A DNA stretch of 44,365 nucleotides from Chytridium lagenaria (lineage: Eukaryota; Chytridiomycota; Chytridiomycetes; Chytridiales; Chytridiaceae). A model generated the notes under the pieces. That model was not told the DNA's origin and did no database searches. It saw only the letters and a program-made list of their open reading frames with translations. Both the position numbers and the translations under genes were made by a program. Shown here piece by piece: positions 33,495 to 44,365 of this stretch. Within the stretch, counting starts at the first letter, position 1. Every line of letters starts with the position of its first letter. Where the stretch lies: assembly GCA_025449115.1 (NCBI GenBank), contig JAHLKC010000210.1, positions 1 through 44,365 of the forward strand, in the 5' to 3' direction.

Positions 33495-36400
33495 TCACAC
33501 AATCCTAGTCACAAATCGCCAATAACCCCTGCAAATACCCACAATTTTATGCGCCACTTCCAACCTCTCATACTCTCCATTCCGTCTCTCAAGTTCCCCC
33601 CTCAACCCCACAACCTCCTCCACAGCCCGTTCATAAGCAACCTTCCAATCCACTTCGCCTCCAGAGTTTCCAGCCGTCGCCTCAGCCGCGACCGCGACCG
33701 ACGAGAAAGCAAAAGAGCGTTCAGCCTCTCGTCGTCTCAAAGCGTCATTCTCAGCTTCAAGGGTGACAATCCGGTGGAACATGGCGTCGAGTAGGTTCTT
33801 TGTGGTCCAGAGTTGGGATTCGAGAGAGATGGAGGTGAGAGCATCGTACGGGGTTGTTGTTGTTGCGGCTGTTGCTGTTGCTGTTTGCTGTTGAAGAGGT
33901 TGTTGGAGTTGCTGAGGGAGGTGTGGAGGGGTTGAGTTGCTAACGGAGGTAGGAGCTTTAGAGAAGAAGGATGGGGCAGATGGAAAGAATGCGGGTTGGT
34001 TAACGTCAAGCCCTTGCGCGGCTTGATGGCTAAGAATATGGTTGTTTGGGTAAAATGAGTTTCCTAAGGGCGATAAGGAGGGTCCACGCATGAGCGAAGG
34101 TTGCTGTTGAGGTAAATTCTTATCCTCAGATTGATTGATGAGACGTTGCTTCAGGCGATGCTTCCTCCAATTCACTGTCAGCAGCAGTTTGATCGCTACC
34201 AACAGAAGAAGAGAGGTTGTTGCCATTCTCGCCGATATTTATAGGGAGATGTGAAAGCGAGAGAGGAGAAGACGAAGTGGCGCGAGTGACTTCGTGTGTA
34301 GAAAAGATAGGCGGAACGCTGCTAGTGTTGTTAATGTTGACGTTGTTGTTATTGTTATTGTTGTTTAAGGCGAACGCGTCATTGACGTTCACCATGTCCG
34401 CCATGATGGGCGGGGATGCGTAAGGAGGTTGAGAGGGTAAAGGAAGAACGGTCTTATTTTCAAAGACGTCTGCGTAGCTGGTGTGATGAGGAATGACGGG
34501 TATTTCTGGTTGCAGAGGGACAGGGAAGCCTGGGAACTGGATGATGGAGTTGAAAGAAAGAGAGGAAGGGATGACGGCAGCGGGACGTCCGGTTGAAGCT
34601 TGAGTGACAACGGACGGAGGTGCATTACTGGAAAGAGAGGCCGCCGCACCCTTTCTTGAAAAGATAGCGGTAAAGTTGGTGGTAGAGTTCATTTCCTCCA
34701 AACATGCGTGGGCGGTGATGACATCTTTGAAGTGAACCAGACATGATGAATGGTAAAAAACAATATCCTGCCATCCTTCAAATGACTCAAAAATGCCCTC
34801 CAGTTCCGTATCCGAGATGCTTGCAGGGTAATCGCTGACACGGATGATGGCGTTGGGAGTTCCAAGGGTATTCGCCGGAATGCAGTGCGGAGAATATTCG
34901 GCTTTCGCAAAGCTCGCCTTCATCTTTGTCCCAAACAAAATTTCCTCAATGGCCATGGAAGAGTAGTGCGGGTCCTCAAAATGACAAAGGCGTAGTCGAC
35001 GTAAAACGCAACACGACGGAATCCTTGCAGACCTTTGAAAAAGTCGAGCAAGATGGGTATCTCCCTATCGAGGTTGGTGACATGGATGGTGCATTTGGGG
35101 GATGCGGAACCTGCAGACATGTCGGTGATGGTGGGTATGACTGGCCCAACTGCACCTTCAACACGCCCGTCGTCGATAGAAGATCTGCTGTTTTTCCCCC
35201 GGAGTTCCGTTGCACTTTTTGCTCCCTTTGTCGAGTAATTTGCAAAAAGGCTAGTGATAGCAAAGTTAGTTCTTCCTATGATGAAAATATAAAGATAAAG
35301 AGAGTAATTGAGGTAAACCCACTTGGTGGTGCCATTCAGGTCCTCTAACGCCTTTTTTGAACACTCAACACTAGTGAACCGGACAAGTGCATGATTCGGA
35401 AAGAAGCGGCAGCTAAAGAAAAAAGTTGTGAGATTTCAACATTTTAAAAAAAGGATAAGAAAAAAAGATAGGCGGTGCCTCCAAGTGTTATCACATAAAT
35501 TATGTAAAAAAAGTAATAAAGACATACCTATCAAAACCCTCGTAACTCTTAAAGATCTTTATCAGCTCGGTCTCCGTAAAGTAAGGAAACACGCTGACAT
35601 ACAGAATCGGGTTCGGGGGCACAGATATCGAAGGTGTTGTATTGGATGCAACTCCATGCTTGGCGTAGGCAGCCAGCATGTCCGACTCTTCGTGATGCGA
35701 TCGATAGCCAATGTAGAGGTGTCTACGCTGGAGAAGCAGACAAAAACGTAGTCTTGGTGAAAGGAGATGCGACGGAAACCTTCGTAAGTGGAGAAAAGCT
35801 GGTGAGGGAGAGGGTTAGTAACTTGTCCAAAATGTCGCCAACAGTTGATTCCCCGAGAGTCTATACTCCGTAACCCATATTAACGACGGAACAAGTGACT
35901 CGATGGCCTGCAACCCAGACAAACGATGCTCAAGATTCCGTTCAACCCATGCTGAGCGGCTATTTAAGCTCGCCTCTGATATCTTCCCGATGGCCGTCTC
36001 CGTCTCCATCGACAAATTCAACATCCAGCCACACAAAACATCATCCGTCCTCGTAAAACAATCTTTGAGAGCCCTCGCTTGAACTCACCGCCTTGAGATC
36101 CGCCTTGTCTTTAATTATGTTTGTGACATGTATGGTAGTCTTTTTGCCGTGAACGCTCATGCCTGTTGCTGCTGCTGTTGGTGCTGCTGAAGATGACGAT
36201 GCTGGTGGTGGTTGTAGTGCTGACGAGGAATGCGCTGCTGGTGAAATGGTGGCTGACTGTAGTCGATCCAGCGTGGATGCTAATTGCAGGTAGAAGAAAA
36301 GCTCCGATGTCAATAATCAATCGTACACAGAACCAGTATTCGTACAGCAAACAAGAAAGCTATATACCACGCACACACACCTTTTGACGATGGGGTAAAC

Positions 36401-36614
36401 GAGGGTTGTGGAATGTGTATAAGTGTGGTTGAAGGTTTTGTTGTTGAAGCGCTAGCTGCAGGACGGTCTTCCGGAGTAAACTTTTTTTTTTTGCTTTGGG
36501 GTCAGTTGCTTTCCAGCGCCAGATTTGAGGGATGGAAAGGCAGTTCAGCAACAAATTTGACAATTCAACCACACCATCCTGGTTTTCGGGACTTGAAAAA
36601 CGGAGGAGCAACAT
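33495..36614 (-). CDS. RNA-binding protein with four RRM domains and low-complexity tail
   Basis: ATG 36614 starts MLLLRFSSPENQDGVVELSN. After a one-base repair at T11 36482-36492 it continues KFTPEDRPAASASTTKPS, then a phase-matched intron (about 36300-36380). RRM1: TTIHVTNIIKDKADLK ... FSTYEGFRRISFHQDYVFVC (split by a roughly 270-bp intron, 36080-35806). RRM2: ILYVSVFPYFTETELIKIFK ... NHALVRFTSVECSKKALEDL. RRM3: CTIHVTNLDREIPILLDFFK ... GFRRVAFYVDYAFVIFEDPH (A4 34978-34981 needs one more base). RRM4: AIIRVSDYPASISDTELEGI ... SCLVHFKDVITAHACLEEMN. RRM1/3 and RRM2/4 resemble each other more than their neighbours, so a pair was duplicated. The tail has Asn- and Gln-rich runs and a short C-terminal coiled coil (HRIVTLEAENDALRRREAER). 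Such tails suggest an RNP-granule protein, by inference. A further frame break lies near 34130. Confidence 0.77.
34331..34366 (-). repeat. Asparagine-codon repeat in the RRM protein
   Basis: AAC/AAT triplets, read on the minus strand, code for about eight Asn in a row plus NVNINN. It lies between RRM4 and the C-terminal coiled coil and is likely length-variable. Confidence 0.8.
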
Positions 36615-37282
36615 GGACCTCTTCAGAGGATGTAGGGCATCAGTAGGTATCCAACTTACACTCGGATGAATTTGTGTGTGAAGAATGACTCTGGATGGCT
36701 TGGTATAGAATTGGAATTAGAATTGATGAGACGGATCGGTATATGGAGGGTTGGTTTGATGGATGATGGACGCATTTATCAAGGCAGATCTGTAGCAGAT
36801 GCGTCGTAGATGAGCTTAGGGGAAAGACATGGTGTCCAAAGCTATTTACTGTAGAGCATGCAGCATAGTGTGTGTGTTTATTATGTGATGGCAAACCATC
36901 CACTCCATATGAACAATAAATAAATAAAGATTGCTCATATTATCGAATAACGTCCACTGTTGCCGTCCTTAGACGATGTGAACCAAAAACCCAGTGCCTT
37001 CCTACTTCAACCTCAAGTGAACAACTCCCATAAGGAATTCGAGGTACTTTCAATTCTACTTCGTGAGTAAACAACAAACGGACATTTTTCTTCATTAACC
37101 TCCGTGCACTCTAACGCTGCTTCCTGATCACACATACGCAACGGTAGAACTCCCTTCGTTCATTTCTGACACAAAGGCCGTCGTCCCTCTCCCAGAAATT
37201 GACATGGTTACACTAAATAATTTTGCGGGGGAGCTTTGTATCCCCATTTTGCAATTGGTGTCGAATCCTTTTTCGATCAATC
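36615..37282. promoter_or_regulatory. Divergent promoter region of the RRM protein and RPS6
   Basis: About 670 bp between two genes pointing apart. It should include the RPS6 promoter. No specific TATA box or ribosomal-gene element can be identified with confidence. The open frame 37204-37419 overlaps the RPS6 start and is not supported. Confidence 0.45.
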
Positions 37283-38649
37283 ATGAAGGTACCTTATCCA
37301 AGAGAGAGAGGCCGTCATCCCGCTGGAGACTATCCATCAACATCATCGTCATCTACTACCCATACCTCGTGGCCTATCAGAGAATATGGCATCAGCTGGA
37401 TACTTTGACGAATGAATAGGACGCTCTACGATACAGGATGAGATGGGATGGATTGGATAGGGATAGAGCTATGGGCAAAAATTCGAGTGAACCTCTGGTT
37501 GAACGGCATGACGGAAGAAACAGGGAATCTCTGTGGGGATTATAGGAAATGGACTCCTCACTTGTCATGGATACGGGAAGAAGCGACCTTTGGAACGGCA
37601 TTATGGATGAAATACCCTCTCTCGCTATAACTTCGCTAAAATACCTCGGGGAATCAAAAGATGGCTAACAGTGTCCTTTCTATCCGACCATTTATAGTTG
37701 AACATCGCCTACCCCGCTTTGGGGACGCAGAAGAACATCGAGATCGACGATGAGCGTCGTCTGTAAGTTACTTATCCTTCTTTGGTCAAGGAAAGAAATG
37801 CCCATGAAACTAAACTTAACACTGGACAACAGTCGCATCTTCTACGAGAAGCGCATGGCCCAAGGAAGTCAAGGCCGACGCTCTCGGAGACGAGTTCAAG
37901 GGCTACGTCTTAAGATCACCGGTGGAAACGACAAGCAGGGTTTCCCCATGAAGCAGGGTGTCCTCCGCCCTGGTCGTGCTCGCCTCCTCCTCTCCAAGGG
38001 CCACTCTTGCTACCGCCCCCGTCGTACCGGTGAGCGCAAAGGAAGACTGTCCGTGGATGTATTGTCGGTTCCGACATCTCTGCTCTCTCCCTTGTCCTCG
38101 TTAAGCAGGGTGAGCAGGACATCCCTGGATTGACTGACTTGAACGTCCCCAAGCGCCTCGGACCTAAGCGTGCTTCCAAGATCCGCAAGATGTTTGTAAG
38201 TATTGATTGTATTTTGAAGGAGTAAGGAGGAGTTCCAGTTATGGCATTGACGGGAAAAGGCGCCGCAGGGATTTTGTTTATACGATGCACTATTCAACCT
38301 ACACCATCAGCATTGCAAACTCACTGTCACTCTCTTTCTTTGAATGATATAGGGTCTCACCAAGGACGACGATGTTCGCAAGTACGTCATCCGCCGTGAA
38401 GTCCCCTCTAAGAAGGAGGGCAAGAAAGCCATCTCCAAAGCCCCCAAGATCCAGCGTCTCGTCACCCCCCTCACCCTTCAGCGCAGGAGGCACCTCAACT
38501 CTCTCAAGAAGAGGCACGCTGAGGCCGCCAAGGAGGCTGCTTCTGAATACGCCAAGGTTCTCGCCCAGCGTGTTAAGGACAGGAAGGAGAAGCGTCACGA
38601 GGCTCATGTCAAGAGGCTTTCGTCGCTTCGCAAGTCTACCACTGCTTAA
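37283..38649 (+). CDS. RPS6: 40S ribosomal protein S6 (eS6)
   Basis: eS6 is a core protein of the small ribosomal subunit. Exon 1 is only ATGAAG (37283-37288), then a 409-bp intron. Exon 2 (37698-37762) reads [20 protein letters not shown]. Exon 3 (37833-38195) includes [48 protein letters not shown] and [20 protein letters not shown]. Exon 4 (38353-38649) reads [20 protein letters not shown] and ends [12 protein letters not shown]. These match the family nearly end to end. Three one-base breaks fall in exon 3: an extra G near 37864, a missing A near 37915 and a missing A after 38038-38040. Since RPS6 should be essential, they argue for sequence error. The Ser-rich C-terminus ([10 protein letters not shown]) is where S6 kinase-type phosphorylation occurs in other eukaryotes. 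Confidence 0.96.
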
Positions 38650-38749
38650 ATTTTCGGATTTAGGATTGGTGGATGGGTGTTTTATGCTTGCTGTGATTTT
38701 GAAAGGAACTAGAGTTCACGCGTTCCAGAAAATACACATTATCTGTTTA

Positions 38750-39897
38750 TTATTGGACCTTCTTTTCTTGTTTTATGGTTTTTTTGGATTTGGAATAGCT
38801 GTAAAGGATGACACCTAGGAAAGTGATGACGATGCCTGCGAGTTTCTGTGTTGAAACAGATTCAGAGGATGCACCGAACATGAGGCCTCCAATGAGGATG
38901 GTGAGTATTGTTTTGGAGTGCCCAACGACTTGGTAGGTCATGGCTGAGGTCTATCACGGTTAAACGCGTCCATAAACGAGAGGAAATTACCGTTTGGATG
39001 AGGGCGAAACCAAAGTAGTTTGTAAGGATGGAGAGAAGACAAGAAAGGATAATCGCCGGGATAGGGATAGCTTGAAATATTTTGGTCGTGATGCTCCACA
39101 TGTCTTCTATAAGTGTATCTGTGGCCATGCCATCGTTAAGTGAATTCATCCATATCCCATCTGACAGCTCCTCCCACTCTACATCACACACTAACGCTGT
39201 CAAAGCACATACAATAAATGCGTAAGGCGCTGTGACGGCGATGGTCTGGAACCCTGATAACCCTTTCACGGACGGACGCGCTTGTAACCAGACTTGAGAT
39301 AATGATGTTGCAATGACGCCTAACACGCCTACCAACAAGTTGGAAGGGTCTGTGACTGACGGATCTGTGAGTGTTGATAGTGATACGCCGAGGAGGATCA
39401 CGAAGAGGGATATGGCGGTTAAAACGGGGATGGGGAGACCGTATAGGAGTTGGAGGAAGGCGATGGTGGGGATACAAGCCATCTGTGATGGAAAGGTTAG
39501 AATAGGAAATTGGGTTGTGTGGGTTACTTTTAAGAGCTGATAGATGGAGATTGGATTTTGTTTGAGAGATTGGTTCATGAGGACTAGACCTGAGGCGTAG
39601 GAGATACCGAGGAGGGAGGCGTCGAAGAGGGGGAGATGGGGAGTGGGGGGAAGAGGGAGGAGGAGGGTGAAGAGGTAACCGGAGAGTTGGTGGAGGGCCG
39701 TGAGGGATGTTGCGTTTGGGAAGCCATTGGTAAGGACGTATTTGTTGACCTAGCGGTGTGAATGATTAAATAAGTAATTGGATGAGGGAGGATTTAGGGG
39801 TCACCATTACTATCGCGACGGAAGATGCGATGCTGCCTGTGATGATCCAGAGAACAAAGAGACGGGACGTGTGTAAAGGGGTGTTTGGTGTTGACAT
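38750..39897 (-). CDS. SLC35E3-like nucleotide-sugar/triose-phosphate transporter family protein
   Basis: Members of this drug/metabolite transporter branch carry sugar-phosphates or nucleotide sugars across Golgi/ER membranes. Exons 39897-39805, 39749-39528, 39482-38991 and 38950-38750 join to 1008 nt, an intact 335-residue frame with GT...AG introns. Hallmarks: VMVNKYVLTNGFPNATSLTA then LHQLSGYLF near the N-terminus, MACIPTIAFLQLLYG at the mid-protein helix, SLSQVWLQARPSVKGLSGFQ, and TSAMTYQVVGHSKTILTILI near the end, the family's conserved 'TYqvvGH.KT' motif. About ten TM spans are expected. A lysine-rich C-terminal end (KSKKTIKQEKKVQ) resembles a dilysine-type retrieval signal but lacks the exact KKXX position. 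The substrate cannot be told from sequence. Divergent from the HEAT-like gene. Confidence 0.88.
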
Positions 39898-40213
39898 GAT
39901 AGTGGGAGAAAGGTTACAGAATGATACTTGGTGGAAGCGATTTAGAAAGGGTATCGAGCCCACGCCGGACGAGATATGATGAACTGGTGAGGCGATAAGT
40001 TGACTGAGGTGGCAGGCAGAGACGAAAACTCGGTCAGGAATTCTAAGTGGTTTGTATCGTTTGGCGGTGAGGTTGAGATCCTTATTAATTTGACAAACAC
40101 GTCCGACCTTCTTAAAGGACAGCATCAAGAGCGGATGCAGTGCCTCAGGGTCTGAATGATTCTCTCTATGGGAACTACCACCATCAACCACTACCAATCA
40201 TCACCACGCTTCA
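39898..40213. promoter_or_regulatory. Divergent promoter region (SLC35E3-like / HEAT-like genes)
   Basis: 316 bp between two start codons pointing apart. It probably carries both promoters. A minus-strand open frame continues upstream of the SLC35 start but has no signal for translation there, so I treat it as 5' UTR. No clear element could be identified. Confidence 0.45.
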
Positions 40214-43200
40214 ATGACGCTTCCATTACATGCACCCAGCAACGTTAAAGATGTCATCACCATCTGTGGCCGTCCCATCCCTCCAACATCCCTTTGGCAT
40301 CCTTCTCAATACAACCTCCTCACCTCCGCACTCCCTCTCTGCCGCTCCCCAACCCAATCGACCACATCCATTAATCCCGACCATTACCGTCGTCTCCTCC
40401 TCCTAATTCTCCCGTCAATCCTCCTCCAATTTACATCCTCCTCACCCCCAAAACCCACATCAAAGGGCGTCACATTCAAACACTCATCAAGATTGGAAGC
40501 TCTCATGTCGATTCTTGCCGCGCTGAGGTTCTGCGAAACACTCGAAAATGATTATAATTTAAATGGTCGTGAAGTTGTTTTTTCTTCAAAGGAGGATTTT
40601 TGCCACGTTAATGAGAGTATAAGACTTATCTGCCTCTCATGCGTATCATCGTTATGTAGAGCTTTGGAAAGGTTTGCGTCATGAAACTACATCATTACTT
40701 AACCAGCAACAGCGATAAGATCAAGTACGCACTGGACCCCTCGGATCCATCCCTTCCGGAAACCCCCAACGTCCTCAAACTCCTCTCCGTCTGTATATTT
40801 AAAGTCATGCAATCCGCAAACCCTCCATCCGATATCGCAGCAGATATATTCGGAAATATCTCAAAAATATTGATGGATATGATTACTTCGTCAACGGATA
40901 CGAAAGCATTGGGAAGACGTTTGGAGATGGCCGAAATGTGGTGTATAGATGCTCTCAAGCATACTTCAAGTATAGAACCGTCAAAGGTTTGCTTTATCGC
41001 AATTTTAAAGACTTACAGATCCAGCCTGCGGCCGATATATACAACTACCTTATACATTTTCTACAGCTTTCCGCAATAACCACACCCTCACCCCTTCGTC
41101 TTCTCTCCCATCCTCTCACATTCTCAAAACACATATTCCTCCCTCTCCTCCGTCTCCACATCATGCATCCCCCTCTGTCCCCTACATCGCAACAATCCTC
41201 TTCCATCTCGCCACTGCCCTCCGTCGCATCCACACATCCCCGCCATCCCCGCTCTTTACGCTAAAAATTGACATAGCACATTGGTGCGTCCACGTTGCAG
41301 TGTTTATAGATCTTGTCGCGACCGTTATCACAACACCAGTCGACACTGCGTCTGCGCATGATATAGTGAAATGGGGGGTCTGGACGCCATCGAGTAAAGT
41401 TGTGAGATTGTTCTTGCTACCTGTTGTGGAGATTTTCGCGGAGAAGGAGAAGAATTGGAGAATTTGCGAGGATGTGGTGGTGGGATTGTTCAACGGAAAG
41501 CTTACGGTGGAATCAGGTATATATACGTTTTTGTCACTTTGAGTAATCATTTTATTGTGAAGAGACGGAATCGTTTTGTGATGTTTTGGTGAAGTGGTTG
41601 GTGTTAAGAGCGGGTAGTGCGGGAATGAAGGGTCGGTTGTTTTGTTTGATGGTGTTTGGGATTTTGACCTATGAGCATCGAGAGGTAAGGAGGCAATTTT
41701 TCAATTTCTTGGACGCGTTTATTCCAGTTTCTTAGAAGATGTACAGATCTCGCTCCTCCTTTTATCCTTCTTCACCGACCCATCCCCCGAAATCCGTCGC
41801 GCCGCCGCAACGTCACTCGCCCAACGAAGCCTCAATCATTCTCTTTATCAGTTCACGGAAGGAGCGCGGGAGGACGCTGTGGGCGTATCGTTTCATCGTT
41901 TTGACGGGCAGTGCGCTTATAAGACTGGAGACGGTTCTTGGTGTGGTTTCAAAGACGAATTAAAGAAGGGCACTGCACGGAAACGTACTTTTGGGTTGCG
42001 GTTTCCGTGGAAGCTGTTTTTCAAGTATTTCGATGAATGTCTTTTGGAATCAGAAAGGTTTGTCGATGCGTATAAGTACATTGACATTTGAAGTACCAAA
42101 AAAAGTCCGAGGAATTTACAAGCATATCCGACGCGTTCGCTACATGGGCTTTTGTGACGACTCAACATTTATTTGAACGTTGTCCCGCGCTTTTACTCGT
42201 CACCTCACAAGGACTCTCAGATTCTCGGTACAAGAGCTACCAAACCTTTTTCACCGCTCTTCAAACCCGTCTCCAATCCATCTCTACCGCAAATCCCCAC
42301 GCTATTGCCATGCGTTTGACCGTTTTAAATATTACATCATCCATCCTCGCGACACGTAATCAACGGCTTCTCCGATTCGCTGCACCTCTTCTCCACGCTT
42401 TACGTGTAGACGCGTCGGTGGAGGTCCGGAGAAGATGTTTAGAGGTTTTAGGCAGGATTGTGGATGTCAGGGAGGGGAGGAGTGGTTTTCGATCGTATAT
42501 CGGATGGTAAGAGGGCAGTATCCGTTTGAGGATGGGGGAGGAGTTGGAGTGATTGATGATGAGGGGGAACGGGATGAGGGGGTTATGGAGGCTAAAAGGA
42601 GGGTTATTGGGTTTGGACAGAGATATCATATGGAGTGGTTGTATCCGAGGGTTGGTGGCGTGGTGGGGAAGGGAGGTATGGGGTTTGTAGGGGGACGGGA
42701 GGAGGGGATTTGGAAGGGGGATAGTGGGTTTCAGTTTCCGGAGTTTGGGGATGGGAAACGGAAGTCAGAGAAAAAATACCGAGATCTGGAGAAAGTGAGA
42801 GGAACGCGTGAAAGGCGGAAGAAAGTACGTGATATGCGTGAAAAAATGGAGACGTTGAAATCGATGGAGAAGATTGGGGAGATGGATGTCGAGGAGCAGA
42901 TGAGGGATATTTTAAAAGAGGATGGAGACTGTTTTATCGAGGATCGTGCATATTCAATTGCAGAGGAATCTTATCATCCTCTTATTGTGGGGTTAGAGGA
43001 TATGTCGAAAAACATGGATGACGTCCAACTTAAAGAAAAATCGCGGCACCAAATCTTAGCACTGACGAATTGAACAACTTACCTCAACAGGTAGGAAACT
43101 TTCTGTTCGTTGCAAATCGCTAACATATCAAACCAGCGTAACGCTGATCTCGACAACGCTATACCATGGGAAGACCCTAGCATCCTCTTTAAAGGATCTG

Positions 43201-44365
43201 AGCGATATCTTCAAGAAGCCTTTGCGCTGGTCGACGATGAAGTTAGGCGATCTTTGGCGTCGTCGCCTGTTGCTGTGTTTACACCAGGACGCGCGAGGAA
43301 TGTAGATTTAGAACGGATTTTGGAGGAGGAGGAAGAGGAGACCCTGAGAGAGGTGCTCTCTAAGAGGCTTCAGGATAGCGTTTTAAATGGTACGCCGACG
43401 GGGATGCCGTGGCGGGAAGTGGTGTGAACGCGGATGAGCTTGGTGTGGATGTGGAAGATGATCATCGTGTTGTGGACGAGTGTGCTCAAAGCCGAGGGAT
43501 GCCTTATGAAACGGAGAGTGATCGTGAAATTGGGGATGAGCCTGCTCAGAGCCAAGAGATGCTTCATGAATCGTTGCGATCGAGTCATCTGGGTTCAAAG
43601 GCCAACTTTTTACATGTAAACGGTGACATAACAACACAACCGTCTTATCCGCTACAACATCCACACGCCATCCCAACTATCACAAAAGACGCTAGTACTA
43701 GCATTTCGTTCTCGGATTTTATTCGAGTTCAACAACCCTCGTATCTTCGCTGAAAAGGCTACCTCGATGGGTGATTTTGCTGCCCTCGACGTCAAAGAGT
43801 CCAAAGGTGTGCAATACGATTCGGTAGAGTCTCCGTCACATCCAAACGTGGAGTCCTCAGTGGACCGGATGATGAGTTTTGAGGAAATTGTGTCGAGAGA
43901 GGGGGGTGGACGCCAAGGAACGGTGGATTTGGATGCGTTTTTAGCAGGCGGGGAGGGAGAGATGGAGAACATGGCTTCACGGATGGGTTTGGGGCCGTTG
44001 GGGGAGAGGTTTTTCCGAAACTGGCCGAGTCGAATACACCGAATAAAGGGGGCAGTATGCCTGTTCAAGCGACACCCGGAAGTCCGCAAAGTTTTAACTG
44101 GTCACAATCGTCGGTTGCATCTCCCGTTCCCAGAAAGTAAAGGGAAAGATCAAAATGAACAAGGACGTGTTGATACGATACGTTCTGCTGCCGCTGAGGA
44201 AGATATGTTTGCTAGTACGCACGCGACGTGTCTTCACGCCCTTTTAACGCACTGACGGATTGGAGTTCGACGTTTACGCTGCATACCATTCGTCCACGGA
44301 TGCAGGCTGCTGTAGATTTTCTGTTACGGCATTTGGTGTTTACGGCGGCGCAGAAAAAGAATTTC
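40214..44365 (+). CDS. Large HEAT/armadillo-like protein, open at right edge
   Basis: Start ATG 40214 (MTLPLHAPSNVKDVITICGR). The next roughly 2 kb encode amphipathic helices in several exons: LILPSILLQFTSSSP, SIRLICLSCVSSLCRALE, VIFIDLV-type helices near 41300, and LVKWLVLRAGSAGMKGRLFC then LMVFGILTYEHREVRR (about 41590-41690). HEAT-like signatures are SFFTDPSPEIRRAAATSLAQ (about 41770-41825) and RVDASVEVRRRCLEVLGRIV (about 42405-42465). Then a charged helix (RERRKKVRDMREKMETLKSM), and after a splice NADLDNAIPWEDPSILFKGS and ERILEEEEEETLREVLSK. A 60-bp tandem repeat lies at 43479-43598. The far end (about 44255-44365) resumes helices (MQAAVDFLLRHLVFTAAQKK). Frame changes occur near 41050, 42490, 43050, 43415 and 43740, so the exact product is unclear. 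The region after 43080 could be a separate gene. I cannot name the family. Confidence 0.5.
43479..43598 (+). repeat. 60-bp coding tandem repeat in the HEAT-like gene
   Basis: Units at 43479 and 43539 share GAG..TGCTCA.AGCC.AG and GATGC.T.ATGAA. They encode ECAQSRGMPYETESD and EPAQSQEMLHESL. The period is a multiple of three, so the frame is preserved. It lies in a linker-like acidic region. Confidence 0.7.

Noticed and set aside
37240..37275. Possible tRNA (GGTGTCGAATCC resembles a T-arm)
   Set aside because: No acceptor-stem pairing or D-arm at the right spacing; it lies just upstream of the RPS6 start.
39766..40197. Upstream extension of the SLC35E3-like protein to 40197
   Set aside because: The extension starts at a non-ATG codon, has no TM or signal character, and the internal ATG at 39897 gives a protein of the normal family length.

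Overview
This 44.4 kb window is nuclear DNA from an intron-rich eukaryote. I infer an early-diverging, non-yeast fungus, possibly chytrid-like. The evidence is many short introns (about 39-100 bp, GT...AG), no operon structure, a 40S ribosomal protein S6 gene with an intron directly after codon 2 (a position I recall from yeast RPS6), a FANCD2 gene (absent from yeasts), and fungal-type NIPA and SLC35 transporters. Species-level placement is not possible from the sequence alone.

Layout. 1-5098 (+): 3' part of a FANCD2 gene. 5670-8951 (-): NIPA-type Mg2+ transporter with a signal peptide and Cys-rich outer N-terminus. 9492-10281 (+): small ASCH/PUA-like protein. 10282-13462: gene-poor block with a 299-bp tandem duplication and a 31-T tract. 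13463-16906 (+): membrane-anchored coiled-coil protein A. 16907-19181: gene-poor block with broken open frames. 19182-23573 (+): membrane-anchored coiled-coil protein B. 23574-27084: gene-poor, repeat-bearing block with a possible solo LTR. 27085-27832 (+): small coiled-coil protein D. 28274-about 29580 (-): class I aminoacyl-tRNA-synthetase-like protein. 29734-29967 (+): tiny protein F. 31070-about 33334 (-): coiled-coil protein C, a paralogue of A. 33495-36614 (-): four-RRM RNA-binding protein. 37283-38649 (+): RPS6. 38750-39897 (-): SLC35E3-like sugar-phosphate/nucleotide-sugar transporter. 40214-44365 (+): large HEAT-like protein, open at the right edge.

The most distinctive content is the trio A, B and C. 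A and C are clear paralogues on opposite strands: transmembrane region, then a long coiled coil with a shared WVAKRELEK block, then an identical style of C-terminal tail (MED.P ... PNRW.NGV.F.RPSV.SL..DD) split by an intron. B has the same general plan (N-terminal TM segments, very long coiled coil) but a different tail. All three show internal duplication. I know of no described family with this architecture, so this is the best candidate for an undescribed system.

A second pattern affects all annotation here. Most genes have one-base frame breaks, usually at homopolymers, and adding a single base restores conserved protein. The essential gene RPS6 carries three. The simplest reading is consensus sequencing error, not pseudogenisation. 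The SLC35 gene and gene D have no breaks.
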